Shown piece by piece: positions 12,001 through 18,217 of a DNA stretch of 31,273 nt. The stretch is from Isotricha intestinalis (taxonomy: Eukaryota > Ciliophora > Litostomatea > Vestibuliferida > Isotrichidae). Within the stretch, counting starts at the first letter, position 1; each line of letters opens with the position of its first letter. The DNA is taken from the NCBI GenBank assembly GCA_023807065.1, contig JAJJLU010003785.1:1-31273 (forward strand), read 5' to 3'. The position numbers and the translations under genes are program-made. The notes below the pieces were generated by a model that was given only the letters and a program-made list of their open reading frames with translations, was not told the DNA's origin and made no database searches.

Positions 12001-13190
12001 ACTTTGGAATTGAAGAAGAAGATTCAAATAAAATAAATGAAAATAGTAGTAGTGATGAAAATAATGATAATAAATTAGATAAATATTCTCAAAGTACTTT
12101 TGGAATGACAAGATTCCAAAAACCAAATCCTCCAAAAAAAGTTAAAGATGAAACAAGAAGCGGAAAAAAATTTGGAAAAATGAATTCTAATTTCTTTGAT
12201 GAAAGTGGAATAAAAAAAAATGATGTTCCTCATACAAATGTTTATCATGATGAATTTGATTCATATAAAGCTAAATATAAACAACCTAAAGTAGTAACAG
12301 AAAAATTAAAATTTTTTGGAAGAGATAATTATTTTGGTGAAAAAATAAGAAGAAAAGGAAGTGATGATTCATCAAATATTGGAAAAGGTAATTTTAAAGA
12401 TGAAAATGCTCCAATAAATATAAGAACAACATACAATCAAACTGAAGTAGATCTTAATTCTGATTTAAAAGGAATTTTACCAAATTTATTTTGTCCTTTA
12501 ACTTATAATAAGAGATTATTAGAATTTTATAGATTAGATTTAACAATGTTAAATTTCTTCAAAATAAATCTAAAAAATAGATATATTTTAAAAGTAACTT
12601 TTGGTTCATTTTCAATTATTTATAATAGATATCAAAGAATAGGAACTATAGTTGCTCAATATGCATTATATACTTTTTTCTTAAGTATATTTTTCACAGC
12701 TGATGCAAAACAAGAAATTTTAAATAAAAAAATACCAACTGAAATTGGTTTATTTGTTTTATATTGTGTTTTATCTGAAATTGGAGCTTGTATATTAGTT
12801 CATATTCCTGCTTTCATGTTTTATGTTGATATACCTAAATTAAGACCTATTTATAAAGAAATTCTAGATGATGGTGGTTTAACTATTGAAAAAGATTTTG
12901 ATAAAGTTGTTAATCATAGGTTTTTTTGGAATGTTTTAGGTGTTTCTATTCAGGTTATTTATTTTATTATCAGTTTCTATTTTAGTTTTGGTTTTGTTGC
13001 TACTTATTATTATCAAAGAAAAACTTTCGCTCTTGCTATTTTAATCACTGCTTTATCTGATATTCTCATTTTCGAAGTTCTTTGGGAATTTATTCTTGCA
13101 TTTTTATATGTTATTAAAAAAAAAGGAAGATGCTTAATTTATATTGCTGAGTTTTGTAATAGGATGAGATTTATGAAAACTTTGACTTAA
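1..13190 (+). CDS. Giant polycystin-1-like surface protein with eight ConA/LamG-like modules (5' partial)
   Basis: The frame is open from the left edge (first full codon at 3) to TAA at 13188-13190, so the ATG at 126 is internal and the gene starts outside the window; at least 4395 residues are visible. Positions 3-800 look like beta-sandwich sequence. A Cys-rich stretch follows (about 827-955). Next come eight lectin-like modules, recognised by a hydrophobic FW/VW/IW strand and, about 80 residues later, a KWFYVRC- or NWAHF-type strand, starting near 1080, 2336, 3385, 4315, 5158, 6381, 7315 and 8180. Growth-factor-receptor-like Cys clusters lie at 7110-7215 and 8780-9160. A REJ-like region spans about 9200-9960, with one EGF-like C-x-C-x5-G-x2-C motif near 10177-10263. 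TM1 is at 11481-11570, a charged low-complexity linker to about 12470, and four more TM segments near 12622-12700, 12745-12830, 12919-13010 and 13024-13110. Sequons are frequent. The order (ectodomain, REJ-like, TM1, then TM2 preceded by an R-x2-R-type motif) matches the first half of polycystin-1; PLAT and the channel half are absent. The polycystin-1 link is inference; ectodomain and TM layout are directly seen. Confidence 0.8.
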   Translation, partial: NYRASSSQYDDYWSGIVYEPKDFCYEAISNIASDEFDPPCEMSACTFSDFSTVSLTPILSEPINVYDSSDTSITDFSYVVINKESNNLKKLFDSGCKTVNNKILMIMEEPIEFRKKYVYYFTVVNPSDQPISFKFQTHSFELNFTKDENDLVVKKDYLDKYFSLTNEQIIEPYSVVKVPVELTFNPTVRYIAGKTFMHGTIKSNITGESTEKFYHADLTNWKDRLSAEGEYSYPVYTNFEIELESNDTLYISTYSMMHRREKEEILTYIGNTNNQCNLGQKCIEGYGCKSNKCTKCKKYTCNSCTSDETKCTKCFPISKEGQWNVLDTGEELTCDLNFVDITKFTIGWGIKQQVPPAIHFRVTLEFWMFVASPKKIEKKFGNIIYKDFMAISLYPEIGKDLMNVYCVPLEFIFKYPDSGYLIEKVGKNLTYFLDKTLAAPYLNETIENSASKWFYVRCAYNVETSKYYLNDQVEYNLEFPQYFHVQDLEPENKIPFHIKKHYKETDMTYLQFDNFTELNDTYIYLRNLNIYREYMPQNIITKYYNMHEFKYHSIFPQLLFSMPLDDLPETKDQPKIFYFKTYNYWNRGEKGILKDNVFILTNNSMTLYHNITNLRPPRTFQRLNLFSLNYQTKDCDMKVKEEIQCSDIKNMRYCFDTDSPFVCKNNTDDQESPYYLDIFNLTCNTFCREGYMRALRDTDKTQSQYCSKPCGDYVQNCPFEHELYTQPLSFVCKNGFYDLYYKCYDETNKMNLEENVGMYYSGFLNDHTILIPLKHEYKSYAISVWIYPEYRLRNYKYDTEHERKKSQKVLYWDEYSDYTLFMTNSFRIKLGNYNNTYYSYTYSNFVYLKGGSTLVIADMLDRSNWNRLLISFDQTQNTTSSSSPSYEYYITFTNYNYFGYYGVKTTANPPILSAIVFCHQDKLNTYELLDVPNYCQTVKWYDAHYRKIQVIDLSASSRYAAFFVDKWEDGPNYMLRHQYITSLGSMNRNVLKDTINDSDGYLPIITRGDTVNNPDHSSFINYEAYYAADQIYPSMQNRYIDTVNNFEGTKATITFSGRNENCILPLNTSTTSRSRCMKCENNMTTFNGNCYDYLKSTSKVSYFVYKNPGINMPEKLSLNIHPELLKVHPSITVFFFINIYGFTGEIHSVDPTTRKLVIFDEATNFYLGYDPKLSAQSLFIEHSGRKLFEFANYKKQEFGHWAPVSIAAYRETDRTFQLNMVQASIYTENLAFNWGSRDEGAITYEMPYLEFTEFSITNDWVGLIRDVYFFGDFIMNVWGSINNRNILNDDTTYVPLINISLRDFEGDCVNRSDLISPPEDFVPVCKYQYNPYDKRCGNPNSLYLSWYQGETTPYTCPTEHCAGTCGTAQYLFQECQSAECSSSGGPFDDQTCASINDNWINYYPVISSSSKLVCTQMKEFNFNRLGHVYVENIRSPDVVFNVDFWFYTQTFRNVFNTLISPYTQYSSAPNEWKKINFKNIVIEWDLHLRIIIEAKKVSDDFADNRYEYYVTCQPLIVRNDSRYDSEEKYTLPVTNRYQKWFYVNCGVNYNSKKFYLTVVGSKMNEEKSFNPKYVINFLNRVNLNIDENSPRGFGTVHVRELRLWNCYYCSITFKHMRYERDDFNFNDVLHCFRGYKFPPGKVKNYTYEDDVPESGAGSVLISQYDEYPGFNILDVIGKYEECDETIFTYLNEETESCERQYNIARVGDFSFTLPSSRTHRYTMEFWFFIEQPGQMSNGLNLYWDKHMSITLITDKTSSDVLLGICFPQAYRDKVDGLKGNEVYDLYETAINKDRFYFTGTADTWAFVRCAVDHTRKLFYINENLELDIEGERLHGNVRGYRPFRYFDYYKNSTLKVQNAYINKSRIFLRQLRVFREYLDYRIFDTRYINWDNSIYYNSWISILFTDMRNDVYWSCDGRKDCCCGLRYRLNDPEFPMSAQENMSWLYGNEDVYYTTFPSIYIQKFCAGGQTGGNNVSCSGSTCNFCYKDTSHYFYVPSGSSSHLLDMDKLELTNDCNGTCRLPDVDHATNNGYCLLKPGQNNVLKCGSTYATSSTADLYNSNFVCSPGYTKVYFECIKDELITNSAMFFSNFFSFNNLRYVTPGNADYEEDEYDGSYRGGTDPRLISYYIEIWFKLDKVNYHDAITEEEVYLYAFPHKIFRDPSDQLFKYTNLKIASGTSFYTLQLVNDYEWNKIIIENYYFTTNNTFNIRFFTNYQFQNPEVQILNLDASLYKMHFRGIVFCNMPYPDCLIKIDPVYLHWGNAWYRNIRIWDAEITSLQSIQACEIGYTQLINAQKYYWPFTINYIKRNTILDIIDTENHKFLHNFWFWARNYDDAIRENYSTENFDYSLLEANHFISGMTSDKTDYELTPCYITCKRCYTASSYDCYECVTGYVLIGRECRPNSGYYLKTPPNSDETEIKILTEVDKPLFNIKTENPLTITIWVKYFGIILEESKKNNEYYPLFFLYDKDGKQTFLGYKPEIQSFVLVIENEDVSKVEAYSIKIKNYVGNWAHFGFSVHHSTTEFDYFPHMFNFMIDRNVIRPTYFVPTEDPVYFNEFVISSIPIAYYSSLQFYTNFWYGTFGHVNAVSTTRGVDLLYNVNLYGTAPDNCITDGQLTGTTVASLSPVCVADYIAYDDINNFCSNDNYFIDLSLSISPPCSSCSSYCNSCYNKDSTECTCDYYTGLYWVKSNSAITDYQCEKIDSINFAYYESITFTNLNVVKNDEMAIHFWLMIYEYKEHKFESLDIIWKKHLHVKIADDITRDPAQVTVTCYPYDYTNFSPSPSPEKIEGSIPYAKWVYIRCMADKYHLLFRLNNQEDRFTKIDFTQDKRSTLTIVDNTLNFNYGFSFVRELRLYSSYNFDFWDDSFTIVTPDSFPYLLHYYSFALEVTDITKISSTDIVEGAFQDFVIKSNRIGYNYVIDYTTFTQCNEGYLYSLATEKCELAFSGNCIIDKNEGGKCLKCPMGTYLYNNATCGICDSQFYCENSVCKSNDICVSDCSPYFYADVDLGQCRSCDPTCFTCSGKLINQCLSCNGTYYLVKDLNICVLNCQVYNLTEQYDVPNTCGPFKAHGNITNPVFLTDFYDYNVENSDYKSKIIDLSTFTSLTIDLYNVTSSLYSHEWIYNYDETIKLNKNYRSFNAADIGRLGPFIGDLSQNTIQIDPSFFKYGYKYYIQVRVINQGGVAEADYYLNYTLIINDYPEINFMNVLPAIGYTSNLFLFTCNQCVDDKTSKQDLLYKFTYIEKSADVVDGFNDNPNEIVLQDWDSNTEVLHKFENINQDINENNKYYIKCYCKDQHDLYNSTVTPITVYDPPLISKQSISIADAISTLDLDEVLSPEQLSNRAEFIATVAVNYDNEPIINRTNITNYDENGETEFLNLYDPVSQERDSYCNKRADSYVIYYYLTCECQNYYGSNCQIDGNSYQLLVNVYRTLYQKVIEAQTTDYNEYLLNVVYLLVKSGSQFLQIADKDFLLNAMEFITLCTTGFGVQMVQGDKYKLFFEMYHFLLEYGMHMVDYLKSQTFFEYNSKLATGLYNEEYFRNATLSEEQIATMKDYFKKIKNGLEILVYFYTHQKFELRYKSRNLNVYIKKTNQNFNYINYFSEEIKNYEPYFDLSDCLKKSLGQSYNSIFTSIIYKISPYMSDEDYYWSSDTHLITVRIIDGDSLKKVYINDCGRGTEAKFYFPVTLYMMVDLINQKKNNLSPENQIPVTGDIFSDPVYIDKKGKVYNTSVEERRGQYFVPFNFSCKYYLVENEGEKITLLNLTLDYHQYTNNHYILCYADKLHQPDYSEYIVDVFTFLGNFHLSSRFFYLKHYRLLTYGPNYKGNYAFYFFVFLASFYIVMNVIYAFINIKALQNIQLLNNKKKVIIKQNLPYREDLVFNDDLKLTAELKDKLRKKRLPDPLDANMDINNIDINIQAGEISDYDKLYKNTTNEIGGTKNDYFNPKKDDKENLKYSKFFRRNESSEDDFGLDSEKEPQIPHKRIDKQLKLRSNFFKSNFGIEEEDSNKINENSSSDENNDNKLDKYSQSTFGMTRFQKPNPPKKVKDETRSGKKFGKMNSNFFDESGIKKNDVPHTNVYHDEFDSYKAKYKQPKVVTEKLKFFGRDNYFGEKIRRKGSDDSSNIGKGNFKDENAPINIRTTYNQTEVDLNSDLKGILPNLFCPLTYNKRLLEFYRLDLTMLNFFKINLKNRYILKVTFGSFSIIYNRYQRIGTIVAQYALYTFFLSIFFTADAKQEILNKKIPTEIGLFVLYCVLSEIGACILVHIPAFMFYVDIPKLRPIYKEILDDGGLTIEKDFDKVVNHRFFWNVLGVSIQVIYFIISFYFSFGFVATYYYQRKTFALAILITALSDILIFEVLWEFILAFLYVIKKKGRCLIYIAEFCNRMRFMKTLT
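830..8760 (+). repeat. Protein-level tandem duplication of a four-module block (A-B-B'-A') in the giant gene
   Basis: The eight modules pair at about 4-kb spacing: 1 with 5, 2 with 6, 3 with 7, 4 with 8. Modules 1 and 5 share an 'LRxLxxxREY' strand. Modules 2 and 6 share 'IVFC', a following W and a 'YRxI' strand. Modules 3 and 7 share 'FLGYxP', then G-x-W-A, then a Cys pair ending in 'PVC'. Modules 4 and 8 share an IxW-x3-H-L strand, 'VTC', 'KW-x-Y' and 'VRELRL'. The Cys-rich linkers between modules also correspond in order. The copies are divergent, so the duplication is old. Boundaries are approximate and were set by eye. Confidence 0.65.
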
Positions 13191-13450
13191 TGTTTTTATT
13201 TTTTCACACTATTATAATTATTATTATTATTAAATTAAATTTATTCTTATTTATGAAATTAAATATCCATGTTATATATGATAGGAACAATTTATTAATT
13301 TTTCTTTTTGTTATTTAATAAATTATTTAGGAATAATATATAAATTATTGAAAATAAAGTATTTCTTTAAATAAAATAATTAAAGAAGATGATAAAAAAA
13401 AAATTTATAAAATGAAAAATTTAATTATTTATATTATATAAAATTAAATA

Positions 13451-15454
13451 CTATTCTTTAATTTTGATTTTACATTTATCATTCAATTCTAAATATTTTT
13501 TAATTTCTTCATCTTGAGTTTTACAACTTAATAACTTCAAAGAAATCAATGAATCACAACCAAAAAATAATTTTGTGATATTAGCATCAGTAATATTTGA
13601 ATTAGATAAATTTAATATAAGTAAAGACTTACAATAAGAAAACATATTACTCATATTATTTACTTTTTCAGTATTAAAATTAGATAAATTTAATGAAATT
13701 AAAGAAGTACAATAAGAAAACATATAACTCATATTAATTACTTTTTCGGTGTTAAAATTAGATAAATCAATATTTTTTAATGAAGTACAATAATAAAACA
13801 TATTACTCATATTAATTACTTTTTCGGTGTTAAAATTAGATAAATTTAATGAAGTTAAAGAAGTACAATAAGAAAACATATAACTCATATTATTAACTTT
13901 TTCAGTATTAAAATTAGATAAATTTAATGAAGTTAAAGAAGAACAATAATAAAACATATAACTCATATCTATTACATTATCAGTTTTAAAATTAGATAAA
14001 TTTAATGATGTTAAAGAAGAACAATAATTAAAAGTATAACTCATATCAATTATATTTTCAGTATTCAAATAAATGAAATTTAAAGTTTCTAATGAAGTAC
14101 AACTATCAAATAAATGTTTTATATTTGTTATCTTGTATGGTAAAGAAAAGAAAATATAAATTAAATTAGAACAATTATAAAACATATAACTTATATCATT
14201 TAATTCCTTATCAAAAATAAATCTACATAAATTTTCACCCCTTTCGTATAATTCATGCTCATAACAAAAATTAATTTTATTTTCATTTATATATATTTCT
14301 ATAGATTTCTCCAAATCTGAATTTTGACTTTCAGAATTATATATTAATTGAATTGGTTCTTTTGATGTTTTTTTATAAAAACCTAAAATATAATTTTTCT
14401 TTTCATTTTCATCAATTTTTGTCTTTTTAATAATTTTCTGTTCTCGTTTTACTGTTCTTAAATTTGGAAAAATTTTAATTAAAAAATCAATTGGAATTTC
14501 AATGTTTAAAAAATATTGAAAGAATAATCCATTATTTAATTGACTATTTAATTTGAAAATATTTATATTATCAACACTTATTTTATTTAATTTTAAACAA
14601 GAATAATAATCAATATCAATTGTATTATTCTTTAAAAATAATGTTTCAATATTTGGTAATTTAAGAATGGAAGTTTCAATAAATCCTCCAAAAATAATTA
14701 ATTGATTAAGAGATAAAAACACTTTTGAATCAATTTTTAAAACACATTCATTCAATTTTAATTCTTCTAATCCTTCAAGACTTAATAATATTTTTTTTTC
14801 CATATTCATTTTTACTTTATCTAATAATAAAATTTTTAAGTTTTTCATTGAATTTATTATATCCCAATTTTCAATCATAACATATTGTAATTGTAATTTG
14901 ATTAAAGTTTCAAATATTTTTGACTGAGAAAAAAAAATTTCTAAATCCTTCCAAAATAAATTCACTTTTTTCTTTTTTGCATTTATATTGAAAGCTCTTA
15001 TTTTATTAAAATCAATTGGGAGATGATCTAATAATTTAAAATTAATTTTTTTCTTATATTCTACATCAAAATTATAAATAATTTTTGAAGTTATTTCATC
15101 AAATTTTTCTGTAATTTCTTTTTGAATTCTATGAAAATGGCTGAAATCAACTACCATTCTTTCATAAATATTATTTTCATAAATAGATTTAATATCTTCA
15201 TCTTTAACATTAATTTTAATTGTTCCATTATCTCTAATTGCATTATTAAAAGAATCAAAATCAAATACATTTTTAATCGAATAACAACAATGATTTATAT
15301 ATTCTTTTTGGAAATCAATTAAAGTTAAATTGAATTTTTTTTGAAGCTTTTTATTATATAATGATAAATAGTATTTTAACTTTCTGTTTTCTATAAAATC
15401 AAATATATCATTATAAAAATTTGGATTGATTTTGAAAATTAATTTGTTTTCCAT
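13451..15454 (-). CDS. DUF285/BspA-like leucine-rich repeat protein
   Basis: A 667-residue ORF ending in TAG, with ATG at 15454. The C-terminal third is a run of 26-residue units of the form S-L-x-S-L-N-L-S-N-F-N-T-E-K-V-x-N-M-S-x-M-F-x-Y-C-T. This is the DUF285 / BspA-like LRR signature known from bacterial surface proteins and several protists. About eight units are visible, the outer ones degenerate. The N-terminal two thirds are lysine- and asparagine-rich, with weaker, irregular leucine-rich strands (about residues 180-330). No signal peptide or TM segment is seen, so a cytoplasmic location is more likely than the surface. The gene is convergent with the giant gene (260-nt spacer) and divergent from the zinc-finger gene (140-nt spacer). 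The family is probably a protein-interaction scaffold; the partner is unknown. Family call is firm, function is not. Confidence 0.8.
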   Translation of the reverse strand: MENKLIFKINPNFYNDIFDFIENRKLKYYLSLYNKKLQKKFNLTLIDFQKEYINHCCYSIKNVFDFDSFNNAIRDNGTIKINVKDEDIKSIYENNIYERMVVDFSHFHRIQKEITEKFDEITSKIIYNFDVEYKKKINFKLLDHLPIDFNKIRAFNINAKKKKVNLFWKDLEIFFSQSKIFETLIKLQLQYVMIENWDIINSMKNLKILLLDKVKMNMEKKILLSLEGLEELKLNECVLKIDSKVFLSLNQLIIFGGFIETSILKLPNIETLFLKNNTIDIDYYSCLKLNKISVDNINIFKLNSQLNNGLFFQYFLNIEIPIDFLIKIFPNLRTVKREQKIIKKTKIDENEKKNYILGFYKKTSKEPIQLIYNSESQNSDLEKSIEIYINENKINFCYEHELYERGENLCRFIFDKELNDISYMFYNCSNLIYIFFSLPYKITNIKHLFDSCTSLETLNFIYLNTENIIDMSYTFNYCSSLTSLNLSNFKTDNVIDMSYMFYYCSSLTSLNLSNFNTEKVNNMSYMFSYCTSLTSLNLSNFNTEKVINMSNMFYYCTSLKNIDLSNFNTEKVINMSYMFSYCTSLISLNLSNFNTEKVNNMSNMFSYCKSLLILNLSNSNITDANITKLFFGCDSLISLKLLSCKTQDEEIKKYLELNDKCKIKIKE
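13565..14110 (-). repeat. 78-bp tandem repeat coding for DUF285 units
   Basis: The marker catat(t/a)actcat recurs at 13643, 13721, 13799, 13877 and 13955, with a diverged copy near 14033, each exactly 78 bp apart. Central copies are nearly identical in DNA, including synonymous positions; flanking copies are diverged. One unit equals one 26-residue LRR. The array is coding and in frame throughout. Confidence 0.9.
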
Positions 15455-15594
15455 TTTCTTTTTAAGTCTATACTATTCATATAAACTTTTTATACTAATT
15501 TTATTCAATTAATTCTATTTATTAACAAAATTAGAATAATATATAAAAATTATTTTCTATTAATTATCCAAACAAATTAATTTTAAACTGAAAA

Positions 15595-17937
15595 ATGTCA
15601 GAAAAAAATTTTGAAGAATGCTTAAAGGAAATAATATGTAAAGAATGTGAAGAAATTAAAAAAATAAAAATTGAATATGATATTAAAGAGAAATTGATTA
15701 ATATTATTTTTGAATGTGGTCATCAAATAAATAATCAAAAAGGAAATTTAAAGAATTCAATTTTTTGTTTAAATTGTCAAAAATCTTTAAATCAAGAAAT
15801 AATATGTGAAGATGAAAATCATAAAAAAATTGAAAATAACAATATAATATTTTATTGTAGAATTCATTATAAAAAATATAAAGGATATTGTTTACAATGT
15901 AAAAAAAATATATGTGAAGACTGTTTATGTGAACATGAATATTATAATGAAAATTATGATTTTTATTTAACTAAAAATCAATTAAATGAATTAATATATA
16001 AAACAGAAGAAGTTCAAAACTTTTTTAATACAATAATTTCAATTGAATATTGTAATAAAATCATAGAGTTTTTTTCTAGTTATTATAATGTTTATGTTTA
16101 TATTTATCAAAATAATTATTTCCATATTAATGTTATTTATAATATTAACTTATTTTATAATTTTTTTATTGCTTGTATTGATAAAAAAATTAGTAATAAT
16201 GGATGCTTTATAATTGATAATATTAATAATATTAAAGATGAAAGTATTTTTTATGATGATGATTTCAACGAAGATTATGAAGAAATATTGGATTTAGATA
16301 ATTTTAATAATATTATAATATTATTTCTTTTTTCAAAAAGAATGAAAAGAAAAGCAATTTATTTCAATTCTTTCTGTTTAAAAATATATTCAAATTTAAA
16401 TAATTATGTAAATGAGTCAAATTTATTAAAAACTTTATGTGATTTGTTTTTTATTGAATATTCTCTTTTAAAAGATAAAATGATGATAAAAATAGGAAAA
16501 TTAGATTATTTAAAACAAGAAATAAATATTCAATTATTAAATTTTAAGTTAAATAAAATCATCATTCCTTCAAATTTAAAAAGGAAACTAATTAATATTC
16601 TTTTAAAGATAATAATTAAAAAATATAAAAATTATTTATATCATATTAAACCCAATAATGTAATAATTAATCAAATTAAACGAAAATATCAAATTGCAAT
16701 AAAAAATAAAAAAGAAGTTTATTCAGAAGAAGGAAAAAAAATAGATTTAGAATTAAAATTAAAAGAAATAGAAAATATTAAAGAATATAATTTAATAAAT
16801 AATAAAGATATAGTTTATTTTGAGTATAATTTTAAAGAAAAAATAATATTAAATACATTTCTTTATTTTATGCAGGAATTACATTTTCAAAAAAGTGATG
16901 AAATACTTTTTTCAAATCAAAATCAATCTATTTCAGTAAATGAAAAAGCTAAAAATTTATTAAATTTAAATGATGATGATTTAAATTCAATAAATCAACA
17001 AAACCATTTTATTATTTATGATTCAAATGAATTTTTACAATATTTAAAACAATTAGAGGAAAATATTAATAAAGTATTATATAATATAAAAATAAAAAAA
17101 AATTTAAATTTTATTGATATTATCAATAGTTTATTTGAAAATCAAATAGAAAAAATAATTACACAAGAAGAAAATATAAAAAATGAAGAAAAAGAAATAC
17201 AACAAATTATTAATAATTGTATATTTCAACATAAAAATATTAAAATTAATGAAGATGATGTAACAAATTCTTTAAAAATTAAGTATCAAGAAATAAAAGA
17301 AAATCAATTTTTATTAATTGGAAATAATATTATTAATATATTATATAAAAATAAAAAATATAGAAAATTAATTGAACAATTAAAAGAACAAAAAGAATCA
17401 AAAAAAGAAATTTATGAAGTTTTAAACAATAAATTGATTAATTTAGGAGGATTTAACAAAGATAATTCTAAATTAATTATTCAAATAATAAAAAATTATT
17501 TTTATATTTATAAACAATATTTAGATATTGAAGAAATAATAAAAAAAATTCCTCAGTATTCATTAGAATATTCTCAATTGTTATTAGAAATAGATCAATT
17601 AAATAATATTAAAGAATATCTTATTGAAAAAAATAATGAAATTAATTCGCTCAATAAAAGATATGAGTTAAATAAATTTGAAAATCTAAAAAATAGTTTT
17701 CAAACAAATTTTCAGAAATACTTAAATGATACAATAGATGATAAATTTAAAGAAGTTTTAAAAGAAATTAAACAATTCATTGAAACTCAATCAATTACAG
17801 ATATTTTAGAATCTTTAAAAACCATTTTTTCAAATATAGAATCATCTTTTTATTTTGATGACTCTGATAATATTTTAATTTTTTCTTGGGCATTACAAAA
17901 TGGCCATTCTGATATTTTAGAAGGAAAAACTAATTAA
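15595..17937 (+). CDS. B-box-like zinc-finger, coiled-coil protein
   Basis: A 780-residue protein. Two cysteine/histidine groups lie in the first 115 residues. The first (C15-x2-C18, C41-x-H43, C58-x2-C61) looks like a small RING- or treble-clef-type zinc site. The second (C88-x2-H91-x7-C99-x2-C102-x4-C107-x2-C110 and H114) fits a B-box spacing. The remaining ~650 residues are Lys/Glu/Asn/Ile-rich, with long charged helical stretches (about 500-720) that look like coiled coil. There is no signal peptide or TM. The layout recalls TRIM-like proteins, but the first zinc site is not a clear RING and no SPRY/NHL-type end is seen, so E3 ligase activity is only a possibility. The start is the first ATG after a 140-nt AT-rich spacer shared with the divergent DUF285 gene. 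Confidence 0.65.
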   Translation: MSEKNFEECLKEIICKECEEIKKIKIEYDIKEKLINIIFECGHQINNQKGNLKNSIFCLNCQKSLNQEIICEDENHKKIENNNIIFYCRIHYKKYKGYCLQCKKNICEDCLCEHEYYNENYDFYLTKNQLNELIYKTEEVQNFFNTIISIEYCNKIIEFFSSYYNVYVYIYQNNYFHINVIYNINLFYNFFIACIDKKISNNGCFIIDNINNIKDESIFYDDDFNEDYEEILDLDNFNNIIILFLFSKRMKRKAIYFNSFCLKIYSNLNNYVNESNLLKTLCDLFFIEYSLLKDKMMIKIGKLDYLKQEINIQLLNFKLNKIIIPSNLKRKLINILLKIIIKKYKNYLYHIKPNNVIINQIKRKYQIAIKNKKEVYSEEGKKIDLELKLKEIENIKEYNLINNKDIVYFEYNFKEKIILNTFLYFMQELHFQKSDEILFSNQNQSISVNEKAKNLLNLNDDDLNSINQQNHFIIYDSNEFLQYLKQLEENINKVLYNIKIKKNLNFIDIINSLFENQIEKIITQEENIKNEEKEIQQIINNCIFQHKNIKINEDDVTNSLKIKYQEIKENQFLLIGNNIINILYKNKKYRKLIEQLKEQKESKKEIYEVLNNKLINLGGFNKDNSKLIIQIIKNYFYIYKQYLDIEEIIKKIPQYSLEYSQLLLEIDQLNNIKEYLIEKNNEINSLNKRYELNKFENLKNSFQTNFQKYLNDTIDDKFKEVLKEIKQFIETQSITDILESLKTIFSNIESSFYFDDSDNILIFSWALQNGHSDILEGKTN

Positions 17938-18217
17938 ATCAATATAATTCTTTATTTGAAAATAAATGAATGACAACAAAAATTCAGAAAATTTTATTTT
18001 TTATATTTTAATGACATTTAATATGATAAAAATATATGATAACATTGTTATTAATTTCATATGAGTGTATTAATAGTAAAAAAGTGAATGAAATAAATTA
18101 ATTAACTTTTAAGTGTTAATACAATTATTAAATAAATAAATAAAAATTAATTTTAATTAAACTCAGATTTTTAAATAAATTAAATATATTTTTTTTAAAT
18201 AAACAAAAACATTTTTT

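Noticed and set aside
13565..14110. CRISPR-like array
   Set aside because: Repeats are 78 bp, contiguous, without unique spacers, and translate in frame as LRR units in a eukaryotic context.
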